Shown: positions 10,387-20,010, numbered from the stretch's first letter. The stretch: 64,000 nucleotides of DNA from Rhizobiales bacterium CCH3-A5 (GCA_001556025.1 LSIB01000021.1:24879-88878); one strand, 5' to 3'. Numbers and translations are program-made. Notes: generated by a model not told the origin, from the letters alone.

Positions 10387-10836
10387 TCACCCCAGAGGCT
10401 GCCGATACACGATGAACCCCGATTTCTCCGCGACCTTGTCGTACAGCGCCTGCGCCTGCAGATTGCTCTCATGCGTCTGCCAGTAGACGCGGAAGCAGCC
10501 CTTCGCCTTGGCCATCTCCCGCACGGCCTCGATCAGGGCGCGCCCCGCGCCCGTGCCGCGCGCCGCCTCCACCGTGAACAGGTCCTGCAGGTAGCAGATG
10601 TCCTTCACGTTCCAGGTCGAGCGGTGGACGACCCAGTGGACGATGCCGAGCATGACGCCGTCGCGCTCGGCGACGAACCCGCCCATCGGCTCGGCTCCGC
10701 CGGTCAGCCGCGCGAAGGTGGCGTCGGTGGTCTCGGGAGAAAGCGAGGCCTTGTAGAAGGTGAGGTAGCCCTGCCAGAGCGGCTCCCACGCGGCGCGGTC
10801 GACGGCGGTGAGCGGGCGGATGGCGAGGTCGGTCAT
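10387..10836 (-). CDS. GNAT family N-acetyltransferase
   Basis: 149 residues with the GNAT fold. The N-terminal IRPLTAVDRAAWEPLWQGYLTFY, the central YLQDLFTVEAARGTGAGRALIEAV acetyl-CoA pyrophosphate loop (variant of RxxGxG/A) and the C-terminal RVYWQTHESNLQAQALYDKV helix are all present. GGAG lies 7 nt before the ATG. The target amine is unknown. It is the first gene of a two-gene unit with the acyltransferase. Confidence 0.9.
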   Translation of the reverse strand: MTDLAIRPLTAVDRAAWEPLWQGYLTFYKASLSPETTDATFARLTGGAEPMGGFVAERDGVMLGIVHWVVHRSTWNVKDICYLQDLFTVEAARGTGAGRALIEAVREMAKAKGCFRVYWQTHESNLQAQALYDKVAEKSGFIVYRQPLG

Positions 10837-11062
10837 GGCGGGCTCCGGCGAACGCGGAGGATCGTAGCGCCGCCCCGCCTTGCCGTCTCATGACGAAGCG
10901 AGATCGAATCGATCAGCGGAGAGGGGAGCGGGCGGAAGAGAGGTCGGGTATCGACTCTAAGCGGACAATGTCGTCAGCCGCATCTTCAATCTGTTAACCA
11001 CACACCTTCTCCGCCAATACAGCCAACCACTCTTGCAGTTACAAGGTGGAAGGGGTGCGTGC

Positions 11063-11278
11063 ATGGACAAGAAGCCTCAGAATTCCGCAGACCGCGAAAT
11101 GGATCCGTCACGGGATCAGGAGCTGCTCGAAAGCGGGAAGCGATGGTTTGCTGAGGCGCGAGCAGTGACTGAACGTGACGAACATGAGATCGCCGCTTGG
11201 ATTGATCGTCATGCTGGCGGCTTTGATGAGACAGGCGAACGCCAGCCCAGCATTTTCTTAAAAGCGATCCGCAGGTGA
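11063..11278 (+). CDS. Small hypothetical protein
   Basis: 71 residues starting at ATG 11063, with a purine-rich GGAAGGGG stretch 6-13 nt upstream. The protein is very polar and acidic in its first half (DKKPQNSADREMDPSRDQELLESG), then predicted helical (RAVTERDEHEIAAWIDRHAG). No domain is recognised, and there are no membrane or signal segments. It stands alone between two oppositely oriented genes. Base composition is somewhat less GC-rich than its neighbours. It could be a real small gene or a chance frame; the ribosome-binding site is the main support. Confidence 0.45.
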   Translation: MDKKPQNSADREMDPSRDQELLESGKRWFAEARAVTERDEHEIAAWIDRHAGGFDETGERQPSIFLKAIRR

Positions 11279-11364
11279 AGCGGCCGGGGTAGGACAACGT
11301 CCCCTCCCGAACCAATAGCCGACCAAAGTTGCCGAACAGCGCACACCGCCCCACCCAACCCAGC

Positions 11365-11399
11365 AAAAAGCCCGCGCCATCCCTATGGACGACGCGGGC
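11365..11399 (-). terminator. Rho-independent terminator of the peroxiredoxin operon
   Basis: On the minus strand a 7-bp GCCCGCG stem (11393-11399 with 11370-11376) closes a loop and is followed by five T residues (11365-11369). It lies 21 bp past the peroxiredoxin stop. Confidence 0.85.
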
Positions 11400-11419
11400 C
11401 TGATCACGAGCGCCTGCGC

Positions 11420-11905
11420 TCAGAGCTGCTTCAGCAGCGCCTCGGCGCCCGACACGTCGGCCTTGCCGGGCGCGTCCTCGACGTTGAGCGCCGTGACGAC
11501 GCCGTCCTCGACGATCATCGAATAGCGCTGCGAGCGCGTGCCGAGCCCAAAACCCGAGCCGTCGAGCGAAAGCCCGATCTCCTTAGCGAAATCGGCGTTT
11601 CCGTCCGACAGGAACTCGATCACGCCGGCCCCGCCCGTCGCCTTGGCCCAGGCGTCCATGACGAAGACGTCGTTGGTGCTCGTCACCATGATGGCGTCGA
11701 TACCCTTGGCCTTGATCTCGTCGGCCTTGGCGACGAAGCCCGGCAGATGGTTCTTGTGGCAGGTCGGGGTGAAGGCGCCGGGAACGGCGAAGAGCACGAC
11801 CTTCCTGCCCTTGAACAGGTCGTCGGTCGTCTTCGGGGCCGGCCCATCCGCGGTCATCAGACGGAACGTCGCCTGCGGAAGCTTGTCACCCACCTTGATC
11901 GTCAT
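11420..11905 (-). CDS. Peroxiredoxin, Prx5/redoxin type
   Basis: 161 residues. Thiol peroxidase that reduces H2O2 and alkyl hydroperoxides. The peroxidatic cysteine lies in PGAFTPTCHKNHLPGF, the signature of the Prx5 group, and SQRYSMIVEDG is the usual C-terminal strand. The same frame is open far upstream, but ATG 11905 (MTIKVGDKLP) with GGAG 9-12 nt before it gives the exact family N-terminus. It follows the DsbD-N protein by 50 bp on the same strand, a pairing that suggests thiol redox chemistry. The reductant is probably glutathione/glutaredoxin, from family knowledge only. Confidence 0.93.
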   Translation of the reverse strand: MTIKVGDKLPQATFRLMTADGPAPKTTDDLFKGRKVVLFAVPGAFTPTCHKNHLPGFVAKADEIKAKGIDAIMVTSTNDVFVMDAWAKATGGAGVIEFLSDGNADFAKEIGLSLDGSGFGLGTRSQRYSMIVEDGVVTALNVEDAPGKADVSGAEALLKQL

Positions 11906-11955
11906 CGCGTCGTTCTCCGTGAAGCCTGCGGCGCTCCGCCGCTCAGGCAGACGGA

Positions 11956-12807
11956 TTAGGGCTTGCCGGCGGGGATGTCGAGTTCCAGCCGCGTCTCGAC
12001 GGCGGTCGGCTGGCCGCGCAGGGTCACGATAAAGGGAACGGGCCCGGCCGCGCCCTTGGGCCGGTCGTTGATCCTGACCAGCGCCACGGTCGTGCCGTCG
12101 GCCTGCGCGGTGAATTTCGGCTTGCCGAAGGACCACATGCCCGGCCCCTCGACGAAGACGTCCTCGATCCTGCCCTCGGGCGGTGCGCGCAGCACCAGCC
12201 GCAGCGAGGATTCCTGCGGCGTTTCCTCGAGCTTCGCCTCGAGCAACGCCAGCTTGTCGCGCTGCGGGCCGGGCTTGATCTTGACCGGCACGCGCGCCTC
12301 GTAGACCTCGAGCCTCGTGGCGCTCACCGAGGTGACGCCGGGCTCGAGCCAGAGCCGCGCCTCGCCCTTGGCCGGCACGCAGATCGTCTCGCAGACCGCG
12401 TAGTCGAGCTTCAGCACCAGCATCACCGGTTTGGCGGGATCGACCGGCTGCACCGAGATCGGGATCACGACCTCGCCGACATAGCCGACCGAGAAGCCGG
12501 CCCCGTCCTGGAAGCGCTCGGGCGCCGGCCAGCGCACGTCGAGCCCGCCGATATTGGTCGAGCCGCTCCAGTCGAACACTGGCGGCACGCCGAAATCGCC
12601 GGGGTTGCGCCAATAGGTCTTGAAGCCGGGCTTGGTCACGATCTCGACGCCGACGCGCTGCTTGCCCGAGGGCGCGGTCGCCCCGGCTATCAGCCGCAGC
12701 GAGGAGAAGTCGCCTTTCGACCATGACGAGGTCGCCGCCTCCTGCGCGGAGGCGGACGCCGTGAGCCCGGCAAGGGCGCTGAAAGCGAGGGCGAGAAAGC
12801 GCTTCAC
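11956..12807 (-). CDS. Exported DsbD N-terminal-domain protein
   Basis: 283 residues with a cleavable signal peptide (MKRFLALAFSALAGLTASASA, then Q). The body matches the immunoglobulin-like DsbD/ScsB N-terminal domain: YWRNPGDFGVPPVFDWSGS, then LKLDYAVCETICVPAKGEARL. The latter holds the C-x3-C pair which in DsbD-alpha receives electrons and passes them to periplasmic partners. The DsbD membrane and thioredoxin-like domains are absent, so this is a stand-alone domain. It is transcribed ahead of the peroxiredoxin and divergent from yqgE. The partner that reduces it is not visible in this window. Confidence 0.82.
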   Translation of the reverse strand: MKRFLALAFSALAGLTASASAQEAATSSWSKGDFSSLRLIAGATAPSGKQRVGVEIVTKPGFKTYWRNPGDFGVPPVFDWSGSTNIGGLDVRWPAPERFQDGAGFSVGYVGEVVIPISVQPVDPAKPVMLVLKLDYAVCETICVPAKGEARLWLEPGVTSVSATRLEVYEARVPVKIKPGPQRDKLALLEAKLEETPQESSLRLVLRAPPEGRIEDVFVEGPGMWSFGKPKFTAQADGTTVALVRINDRPKGAAGPVPFIVTLRGQPTAVETRLELDIPAGKP

Positions 12808-12987
12808 GATGCCGATCTAGGCTCTTTCGGTGAAAATTGCGACAAAAACCGGCTGGTGCGGCTCAACGATTGCGTGAACCGCTCGCGGCGCTGCATCCAC
12901 GCCATGCCGGTTACGCGCGCAGCATGGCATAAATTCGGACGCCGACCCCAGTTCCCATCCCCGCCGGATATGCTCTAGCATGACGCC

Positions 12988-13599
12988 ATGAAGATCGGTT
13001 CGAACCAGCGCGTCAGCGGCCGCAGCTATCTCGACGGGCAGTGCCTGATCGCGATGCCCGGGATGGCCGACACGCGCTTCAGCCGCAGCGTCGTCTATGT
13101 CTGCGCCCATTCCGAGGATGGCGCGATGGGCATCATCGTCAACAAGCCGGCCTCGGATACGAAATTTCCCGATCTCCTGGTGCAGCTCGACGTCATCCCG
13201 TCTGACGAACTGATCCGCCTGCCGAGCCAGGCCGAGCGTATGCAGGTGCTGCGCGGCGGGCCGGTCGAGACCAAGCGCGGCTTCGTTCTGCACAGCGCCG
13301 ACTTCTTCCTCGAACAGGCGACGCTGCCGATCGACGACGGCATCTGCCTGACCGCGACTCTCGACATCCTGCGCGCCATCGCCATCGGCAGCGGCCCGGA
13401 GAATGCGGTTCTGGCGCTGGGCTACGCAGGCTGGGGTGCGGGCCAGCTCGAATCCGAGATCCAGTCGAATGGCTGGCTGCATTGCGCTGCAGATCCGGCC
13501 CTGCTCTTCGACGACGGTATCGCGACGAAGTACAACCGCGCGCTCGGCAAGATCGGCATCGACCCGGCCTTTTTATCCCGCGAAGCGGGCCACGCCTGA
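12988..13599 (+). CDS. yqgE: YqgE/AlgH family protein (DUF179)
   Basis: 203 residues with all family landmarks: [27 protein letters not shown] near the start, [11 protein letters not shown], the [15 protein letters not shown] segment and the C-terminal [15 protein letters not shown]. The function is poorly defined (AlgH was linked to alginate control in Pseudomonas, and the family is broadly conserved). It has a solitary promoter region of about 180 bp shared divergently with the DsbD-N gene. Its stop codon lies at the edge of a 142-bp inverted-repeat element. Confidence 0.93.
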   Translation: MKIGSNQRVSGRSYLDGQCLIAMPGMADTRFSRSVVYVCAHSEDGAMGIIVNKPASDTKFPDLLVQLDVIPSDELIRLPSQAERMQVLRGGPVETKRGFVLHSADFFLEQATLPIDDGICLTATLDILRAIAIGSGPENAVLALGYAGWGAGQLESEIQSNGWLHCAADPALLFDDGIATKYNRALGKIGIDPAFLSREAGHA

Positions 13600-13741
13600 G
13601 CGTCCGCCTCGTAACTCTACTCCGGCGGCCGTCTGGCGCGGCCTTCTGCGCTTCCGGTGCTCACGGACAAAAAGTCCGCTCCGCTCCGGTTCTCGAACGC
13701 CACGCCAGCCGACTCACCCGAGCGAGTTTCGAGGCGGACGC
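13600..13741 (+). repeat. 142-bp element with 18-bp terminal inverted repeats
   Basis: The left end (13600-13617) and right end (13724-13741) are inverted copies matching at 17 of 18 positions. The interior has no credible gene. The element fills the space between the yqgE stop and the end of the convergent nuclease gene. It resembles a MITE or a large REP-like unit; no target duplication is evident to me. Confidence 0.6.
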
Positions 13742-13752
13742 TGCGCGCCTCG

Positions 13753-14643
13753 TCAGTTTTCAGCCGCCGGCAGTTCGATCCGCGCCTTGATCGGCAGATG
13801 GTCCGACGCCACCCGCGCCAGCGGCGTGTCATGCACGCTCACCGTCGCGATCAGCTCCGGCGGATAGGTCACGATCCGGTCCAGCGCCAGCACCGGAAAC
13901 CGCGCCGGAAAGCTCGGCACCGAGGCCTGCACCGGCCCGAAATGCGGCGCGAGCCCATGCAGGCTGGAGCGCCGGCCGACGCGCCATTCGTTGAAGTCGC
14001 CCATCAGCACGATCGGCCGCTTGTCGCCGTCATGGGCGGCGGTCATCAGCTTCTCGATCTGGCGCGAGCGCGAATGCCGCAGCAGCCCCAGATGCGCCGC
14101 GACGACGCGCACGCAGCCGCAGGGCAAATCGAGATCGACGATCAGCGCCCCGCGCGGCTCCAGCCCCGGCAGCACGATCTGCGTCGTAGCGGTGGCGCTG
14201 CCCTGCCGGATCAGCACGACATTGCCGTGCCAGCCATGGCGCGGCCCGGTTTCGTGGACGCGCACCGGGGCGAGCCCCGTCTCGCGCATCAGCGTCTCCA
14301 GTTCGAGCAGGCCCGCGCGCGTGCCGAAGCGCTGGTCGGCCTCCTGCAACGCGACGACGTCGGCGTCGATCTCCTTCAGCACCGCGACGATCCGGTCGGG
14401 GTCGAAGCGCCTGTCGCGGCCCACCGCCTTGTGGATGTTGTAGGAGGCGAATAGAAGTTCGACGCCAGGCTGCGGCGGCGACGATTGCTCCTGCTGCCCC
14501 GCCCCATGGACGCGCTCGCGGCTCCAGCCGGCCGAGCGCAGCGCGCGCAGCCGCCTGATCCGGCCCAGCGGCCGCCCATCCATGTCCAGCGCCGTCTCGC
14601 GCCGGAAACTCATGCGCCAGCGCGTCTTCCAGTCGTCGGACAC
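13753..14643 (-). CDS. Endonuclease/exonuclease/phosphatase family protein
   Basis: 296 residues with the DNase I-like fold. Metal and catalytic motifs are present in order: LFASYNIHKAVGRD, ADVVALQEADQRF (Glu), AAHLGLL (His), PIVLMGDFNEWR (Asp-x-Asn) and the final ASDHLPIKARI (Asp-His). Members hydrolyse phosphodiesters in nucleic acids, sphingomyelin or phosphoinositides; the substrate here is unknown. The start is GTG 14643. The first 60 residues are not part of the catalytic domain, and an internal methionine could also serve. A phospholipase-D-like gene lies divergently next to it, so both may act in phospholipid turnover (inference). Confidence 0.88.
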   Translation of the reverse strand: MSDDWKTRWRMSFRRETALDMDGRPLGRIRRLRALRSAGWSRERVHGAGQQEQSSPPQPGVELLFASYNIHKAVGRDRRFDPDRIVAVLKEIDADVVALQEADQRFGTRAGLLELETLMRETGLAPVRVHETGPRHGWHGNVVLIRQGSATATTQIVLPGLEPRGALIVDLDLPCGCVRVVAAHLGLLRHSRSRQIEKLMTAAHDGDKRPIVLMGDFNEWRVGRRSSLHGLAPHFGPVQASVPSFPARFPVLALDRIVTYPPELIATVSVHDTPLARVASDHLPIKARIELPAAEN

Positions 14644-14818
14644 AGTCAGTCAGCCCTTGTCTCGTCGCGCGAAAGGTCGAAGACATCCGCCAGCGAGAGA
14701 CGAACGTGACCGACATTCAACGCGCGTGCCAGCGCCCCGGTTCGTTTTCCCTGCCGGAGATTGAACGATTTGGCTCGAAGCGAATTGATTGTCTGCAAGG
14801 GGGTCGATCGCGTTTCCG

Positions 14819-16348
14819 ATGTCATGGCTGATTGGTCTTGTTGTCCTCGTGGCGCTGGCCGCCGTCGCGCTCGCCGGCGTGTCCTCATATGGACGCCTTG
14901 CGCGCCGCGCCAGCGGTCAACCCGCGCATGCGCTCGCCGTCGGCGATGACGAAACCGCGATCGACCGGCTGGTGGCCCCGCTGCTGCGCGGCCGGGACGG
15001 GCAGTCCGGCGTCATCCTCCTGGCCGACAACCTGCAGGCCTTCGCGCTGCGCGCCGCCTCGGCCCGTCAGGCCGGCCGCAGCCTCGATCTGCAATATTAT
15101 TACTGGCTCGACGATCTCACCGGCGGCCTGCTGCTGCGCGAGGTGATCGCGGCCGCCGATCGCGGCGTGCGCGTGCGCATGCTGATCGACGACATCAGCA
15201 TGCGCGGCCGCAACCGGCTCTACCGCGCGGTCGACACCCATCCCCATATCGAGATTCGCCTCTTCAACCCCAGCCGCAACCGCAGCGACGGGTTCAAGCG
15301 CGGCCTCGAATTGCTGGCGCGCTTCGTCACCGCGACGCGGCGCATGCACAACAAGGCCTGGATCGCTGATGGCCGCCTCGCCATCATCGGCGGCCGCAAC
15401 ATCGGCGACGCCTATTTCGACGCCGACGCCGATTCGAATTTTCACGACATGGACCTGGCTCTGGTCGGAGAGGCGCTGGCTCCGGCGCAGGCGATCTTTG
15501 ACGAGTTCTGGAACAGCTCTGTCGCCGTTCCGATCAACGCCCTGTTCCGCCGCCGCCTGCGCTTGACGCTCGCCGACGTCCGTGCGCGACATGAGACGCT
15601 GGCGGCGCAGCCAAGGGCGGAACCCTACCTCGCGCGCCTCGAGGAGCCGTCCGCTGAAGCAGCGCTGCCGCCGCGTGACACCCTGCGCTGGATCGACGAG
15701 GTCGAGGTGCTGTCGGACAAGGCGCGCAAGGCGCTGGGCGCCAATAACGGCAACCGGCTGGCCACCCGGATCGGCGACCTCGTCGCCTCCGCGCGCCGCG
15801 ACCTCGCGATCATCTCGCCCTATTTCATCCCCGGTGATGACGGCATGGCGGTCCTGGACAGGCTCATCGCGCGTGGCGTGAGGATATCCGTCCTCACCAA
15901 CTCGCTGGCGGCCACCGATGTCGTGGCCGTCCACGGGGCTTATGCCGGCTATCGCAGGCCGCTGCTGAAGCTGGGCGTCGCCCTCTACGAACTGCGCCCC
16001 GAGCTGACGCCGGCGCGCGGTTCGCTCTTCGGCTCCAAGGGCGCGAGCCTGCACACCAAGGCCTTCACCGTCGACGGCGAGACCGCCTTCGTCGGCTCGT
16101 TCAACTTCGATCCGCGCTCGCGCTCGCTCAATACCGAGATGGGAATCATCGTCCATGACCGAGAACTCGCCTGCGAGATCGACCGGCATTTCCGCGAGCA
16201 GACGCAACCGGACTCCGCTTATGCCGTGACCTTGCGCGACGGCCGGCTCCGCTGGGGCGAGGGATCGGGCTGCGAACCCGGAGCCAGCCTGCGGCGACGA
16301 CTGGCGGCCTTCCTGATCGGCTGCCTGCCGGTCGAATCGCAGTTGTAA
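14819..16348 (+). CDS. Phospholipase D-like / cardiolipin synthase-like protein
   Basis: 509 residues from ATG 14819, with one N-terminal membrane anchor (SWLIGLVVLVALAAVALAGV). It has two HKD motifs of the PLD superfamily: MHNKAWIADG near residue 174 and LHTKAFTVDG near residue 410, each followed by the IGGRNIGD / VGSFNFDPRS segment. Two HKD motifs in one chain fit a cardiolipin synthase or related phosphatidyltransferase. Extra length compared with ClsA and the conserved LQYYYWLDD segment resemble the YmdC/ClsC group. TTG 14789 is an upstream alternative but would lack an RBS. The stop is 4 bp from the convergent sensor gene. Confidence 0.88.
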   Translation: MSWLIGLVVLVALAAVALAGVSSYGRLARRASGQPAHALAVGDDETAIDRLVAPLLRGRDGQSGVILLADNLQAFALRAASARQAGRSLDLQYYYWLDDLTGGLLLREVIAAADRGVRVRMLIDDISMRGRNRLYRAVDTHPHIEIRLFNPSRNRSDGFKRGLELLARFVTATRRMHNKAWIADGRLAIIGGRNIGDAYFDADADSNFHDMDLALVGEALAPAQAIFDEFWNSSVAVPINALFRRRLRLTLADVRARHETLAAQPRAEPYLARLEEPSAEAALPPRDTLRWIDEVEVLSDKARKALGANNGNRLATRIGDLVASARRDLAIISPYFIPGDDGMAVLDRLIARGVRISVLTNSLAATDVVAVHGAYAGYRRPLLKLGVALYELRPELTPARGSLFGSKGASLHTKAFTVDGETAFVGSFNFDPRSRSLNTEMGIIVHDRELACEIDRHFREQTQPDSAYAVTLRDGRLRWGEGSGCEPGASLRRRLAAFLIGCLPVESQL

Positions 16349-16352
16349 AGTC

Positions 16353-19289
16353 TCAGGCCGCTTCCGTGGTCGCCACGCTGGCGCCGACCAGCCGCCGCGC
16401 CTCGGCCGCCGTCATCGGCTTGCCGAAGATGTAGCCTTGAGCGTAGTGGCAGCCGAGCTGGTAGAGTTCGATCGCATCCGACTCGCTCTCAGCCCCCTCC
16501 GCGACCACGTCCATGCGCAGATCGGCGGCGAGCTGGACGATCGAGCGCAGGATCACCGGCGGCTTGCCATTGCCCATCTGGCGCACGAAGCTCTGGTCGA
16601 CCTTGATCGTGTCGAAGGGAAAGCGCTGCAGATAGGACAGCGAGGAATAGCCCGTTCCGAAATCGTCGAGCGAGAGGCCAGCGCCCAAGTCGCGGATGCG
16701 GTGCAGCATCTGCGCGGCATATTCCGGGTTCTCCATCACCAGGCTCTCGGTGATTTCGAGCTTGAGCGTGCCGGGAAGCACGCGGCGGCGGCCCAGCACC
16801 GTCTTCACGTCATGCAGCAAATCGTGGCGCAGAAGCTGGCGCGAGGAGACGTTGACGCTGGCGAAGATCGGCGGATCGACCTCGAGCGCGGCCTGCCAGG
16901 CTTCGAGCTCGCGCGCCGTGCGGTCCATGACATAAACGCCGAGATCGACGATCAGCCCGGTTTCCTCGGCGATGGCGAGGAAGTCCTGCGGCATCAGCCG
17001 GCCCTCGCGCGGATGGTCCCAGCGCACCAGCGCCTCGAAACCGGCGATGGTGCGGTCCTCCAGCCGTACGATCGGCTGGTAGAGCACCTGGATCTCGCCG
17101 CGCTCGATGGCCCGGCGCAGGTCGCTCTCCAGCGCGAGGCGGTCGTTGCGGTCGGTCCGCATCGCCGGCACGAAGACCTCGATCTTGTTGCCGCCCTGGC
17201 GCTTGGCATGGGCCATGGCGAGCTCGGCGTTCTTCAGGCAGTCGTCCTTGCGCGCGGCCGGCGCGGGGTCGAACAAGGCGAGCCCGATCGAGGGCGTCAG
17301 GAAAATCTCGCGCTCCGACAGCGTAATCGGCGTCGAGATCGCGCGCCGAACCAGTTCGGCCAGAGCGAGAATCCGCTCCGGATCGCGCTCCGAGACCAGG
17401 ATCATGGCAAAGGTATCGCCGCCGATCCGGGCGAGCGTATCCTGCGCCCGCAGCAGCCGGCCGAGTCGGCGCGCCAGCGTCAGCAAAATCGAATCGCCCG
17501 CCGAGAAGCCGACCGATTCGTTGACCTGCTTGAAGCGATCGACGTCGATCACGATCACGGTCGGCCGAATGTTGTCGTCGGCCCGGCAGAAGCCGAACAC
17601 GGCCGTCAGCCTGTCCTGGAACAGCTTGCGGTTGGGCAGCCCGGTCAGATTGTCGTGGACGGCGTCGTGCAGCAGCCGCTCCTGCGCGGTGCGCTGCTCG
17701 GTGACGTCCGACAGCGTGCCGATGACGCGGATCACCTCGCCGTCCGAGCCTATCACCGGCCGTGCCTTGACGTTGAACCAGTGATAGGCGCCGCTGCCGG
17801 CGCGCAGCCGGACATCGAGATTGAGCTTGCCCCGGCGCTGCTCCAGCACGGCGTCGAGCGTGACGCGGTAGCGGTCGCGGTCGGCGACATGCATGTGCTC
17901 GAGCCAGCGCGAGGCGGAGCCTTCGAGTGCGCCGCGGGCCAAGCCGAGCAGCGCCTCGATCTGCGGCGAGACGAAGATCTTGTCGGCGCTGACGTCCCAG
18001 TCGAAGACGAGGTCGCCCGAGCCCGCCAGCGCCAGCGCCCGGCGCTCGGTCTCGGAAACCAGACCCTGCGACAGCCCCCCGCCTGCAAAGGCGTGCTGGA
18101 TCACCGTGAAGCCGATGAGCAGCACGATCAGCACGAGACCGCCGAGCAGGGCCGGCGCGACGAGATCGCGCGAGAACTGCCCCGTCACGGTGAAGCCCGC
18201 AGCCGTGACCCAGACCGCGAGCAGGAACCAGGTCGGGATCAGCATCACGGCGCGCTCGTAGCCATGCGTCGCCAGATGCAGGATCAGCACGAAGCCGACG
18301 GCGGCCACCGCCGCAATCGAGATGCGCGCGATGCCCGACGCCATCGGCGCATCGAAGACGGCAAGCCCCACGAGACCGGCCAGGCCCAGCATCCAGACGA
18401 AGGTGACGTGGCTGTAGCGCACATGCCAGCGCGCGAGGTTGAGATAGGCGAAGAGGAAGACGAGCAGAGTGGCGGCGAGCACTACCTCCGCACCGGCCCG
18501 GTAGATGCGCTCGATGGCCGGCGTGAGCGGGAAAATGCGCTGGAAGAAACCGAAATCGAGCCCGGAATAGGCCAGCACCGCCCAGGCCAGCGCTGCAGCT
18601 GCTGGAAAGATCACCGCGCCCTTGACCACGAAGATGATGGTCAGGAACAGCGCCAGCAGGCCGGCGATGCCGATGATGATGCCCTTGTAGAGCGTCAGCC
18701 CGTTGGTCTTCTGCCGGTAGGCCTCCTGCTCGTAGAGATAGAGCTGCGGCAGGTTCGGCGATTTGAGTTCCGCGACGAAGGTCACGGTGGTACCGGGGTC
18801 GAGCGTGATCAGGAACACGTCGGCGTCCGGGCTCTCCTCGCGCTCGGGGCTGAGGCCCTGGCTCGCGGTCACGGCCTCGATGCGCCGATCGCCGAGATCG
18901 GGCCAGATCACGCCCGAGCCGATCAGCCGGTGAAACGGCGCGACCAGCAGCCGGTCGATCTGCTCGTCGGAATCGTTGGTCAGCGCGAAGACGATCCAGT
19001 CCGGCCGCGCGCCCGATTCTCGCGCCCTGACGGCGATACGGCGCACGATGCCGTCCGGCCCCGGCGCGGTCGAAATCTGGATGACGTCGCCATCGGATTT
19101 GTTGCGCTCGACGACATGGGTCAGGTCGAGCACGGAGGAATCGACCGGCACGCGCACAGCCTCGACCGCGAAGGCGGGCGCTACGGCTGCGGCGAGCCAG
19201 AGCAGCATGCCGGCGACGGCGCAGCCAAACCGGAGAAGTCGGTCGGGAATGGACAAGCGCGGCTCGAGACTGGGGCGGGGAACGATCAT
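16353..19289 (-). CDS. Membrane PAS-GGDEF-EAL protein with degenerate GGDTF site
   Basis: 978 residues. Order: signal-like hydrophobic start (residues 15-41); periplasmic domain to about 200; seven or eight membrane helices to about 410; a PAS/PAC unit (about 425-535); GGDEF (about 545-705); EAL (about 715-960). The cyclase motif reads GGDTF, lacking the catalytic Glu, though the RxxD product-inhibition site (RAQD) five residues before it is kept. The EAL half looks complete: [46 protein letters not shown]. The likely role is a c-di-GMP phosphodiesterase controlled by the PAS and 7TM input, with the GGDTF domain as a GTP or c-di-GMP sensor (inference). It resembles 7TMR-DISM receptors at the N-terminus. 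Confidence 0.93.
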   Translation of the reverse strand: MIVPRPSLEPRLSIPDRLLRFGCAVAGMLLWLAAAVAPAFAVEAVRVPVDSSVLDLTHVVERNKSDGDVIQISTAPGPDGIVRRIAVRARESGARPDWIVFALTNDSDEQIDRLLVAPFHRLIGSGVIWPDLGDRRIEAVTASQGLSPEREESPDADVFLITLDPGTTVTFVAELKSPNLPQLYLYEQEAYRQKTNGLTLYKGIIIGIAGLLALFLTIIFVVKGAVIFPAAAALAWAVLAYSGLDFGFFQRIFPLTPAIERIYRAGAEVVLAATLLVFLFAYLNLARWHVRYSHVTFVWMLGLAGLVGLAVFDAPMASGIARISIAAVAAVGFVLILHLATHGYERAVMLIPTWFLLAVWVTAAGFTVTGQFSRDLVAPALLGGLVLIVLLIGFTVIQHAFAGGGLSQGLVSETERRALALAGSGDLVFDWDVSADKIFVSPQIEALLGLARGALEGSASRWLEHMHVADRDRYRVTLDAVLEQRRGKLNLDVRLRAGSGAYHWFNVKARPVIGSDGEVIRVIGTLSDVTEQRTAQERLLHDAVHDNLTGLPNRKLFQDRLTAVFGFCRADDNIRPTVIVIDVDRFKQVNESVGFSAGDSILLTLARRLGRLLRAQDTLARIGGDTFAMILVSERDPERILALAELVRRAISTPITLSEREIFLTPSIGLALFDPAPAARKDDCLKNAELAMAHAKRQGGNKIEVFVPAMRTDRNDRLALESDLRRAIERGEIQVLYQPIVRLEDRTIAGFEALVRWDHPREGRLMPQDFLAIAEETGLIVDLGVYVMDRTARELEAWQAALEVDPPIFASVNVSSRQLLRHDLLHDVKTVLGRRRVLPGTLKLEITESLVMENPEYAAQMLHRIRDLGAGLSLDDFGTGYSSLSYLQRFPFDTIKVDQSFVRQMGNGKPPVILRSIVQLAADLRMDVVAEGAESESDAIELYQLGCHYAQGYIFGKPMTAAEARRLVGASVATTEAA

Positions 19290-19350
19290 TCGGATGTGGA
19301 CGTCAGTCCTAGCGAGGGCTCATGGCGAGGGCAAGGCACGCTGCGCCGGC

Positions 19351-19950
19351 TCACCCCGGGCCGCCCGGCAGCCGGTCGCTCGACAAGGCCGCGTAGAGCA
19401 GGTGATCCGCCCAGACCCCGTTGATCCGCAGATAAGCCCGCGCCATGCCCTCGCGATGGAAGCCGACGCGCTCCAGCAGCCGGCGAGAGGGCTCGTTGGC
19501 GGGCAGGCATGCAGCCTCGACCCGGTGCAGCGCGAGATCGTTGAAGGCGAAGCGCAGCGCGCCGCGCACCGCCTCCGTCATATGGCCCTTGCCGGCGTGG
19601 CGCTGGCCCATCCAGTAGCCCAGCGTGCAGGCCTGCGCCACGCCGCGCCGGACGAGCCCGAGCGTCAGCCCGCCGAGCAGGGCGTCCGTCTGCTGATCGA
19701 CGATGAACAGCGAATAGGCCTCGTCGGTGGCGATCTCGCGGGCGGCGCGCTTCACCCGCAGCCGGAACGAGGCCCGCGTCAGGTCGTCCTCGTTCCAGAC
19801 CGGCTCCCATGGCGTCAGGAACTCGCGGCTCTCCATGCGCAGCACGGCCCAGGCGGCGTAATCGGCCGCAGCCGGCGCACGCAGGACGAGGTTCTGTGTG
19901 CGGATCAGCGGGCGCGCTGGCGGGTCGGTCGCGAAACGGAACAGCGCCAT
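19351..19950 (-). CDS. RimJ/RimL-type GNAT acetyltransferase
   Basis: 199 residues. It has the RimJ layout: IRTQNLVLRAPAAADYAAWA start, LGGLTLGLVRRGVAQACTLGYWMGQRHAGKGHMTEAV acetyl-CoA loop, and LHRVEAACLPANEPSRRLLERVGFHREG helix. RimJ/RimL acetylate N-termini of ribosomal proteins; many paralogues have other targets. It is last in the thrC-M16-GNAT string, and a 47-bp palindrome sits between it and the M16 gene. RimJ is commonly found at this position in Rhizobiales (general knowledge). Confidence 0.9.
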   Translation of the reverse strand: MALFRFATDPPARPLIRTQNLVLRAPAAADYAAWAVLRMESREFLTPWEPVWNEDDLTRASFRLRVKRAAREIATDEAYSLFIVDQQTDALLGGLTLGLVRRGVAQACTLGYWMGQRHAGKGHMTEAVRGALRFAFNDLALHRVEAACLPANEPSRRLLERVGFHREGMARAYLRINGVWADHLLYAALSSDRLPGGPG

Positions 19951-19953
19951 CAG

Positions 19954-20000
19954 AGCATGACGCCGAAACGTGGATGCCGGTTTTCGGACAATGTCATGCT
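19954..20000. repeat. 47-bp palindromic repeat, family D copy 1
   Basis: An imperfect palindrome starting AGCATGACGCCGAAACG and ending TGTCATGCT. It lies between the M16 and GNAT genes, right beside the GNAT start codon. A second copy with the same core (CCGAAA-GTGGA--CCGG-TTTCGGA) is at 23990. Palindromes of this kind are widespread between genes in Rhizobiales. Confidence 0.8.
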
Positions 20001-20010
20001 GGACCCGTCC

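Noticed and set aside
11906..12724. N-terminal extension of the peroxiredoxin frame
   Set aside because: It overlaps the DsbD-N gene in another frame and has an Arg-rich shadow composition. The peroxiredoxin has a clear ATG and RBS at 11905.
14646..14888. Minus-strand open frame that could encode a small protein upstream of the nuclease/phosphatase gene
   Set aside because: Its ATG at 14825 would overlap the start of the divergent phospholipase-D-like gene, its codon usage is not typical, no RBS was seen, and no domain is recognised. Kept as a low-probability possibility only.
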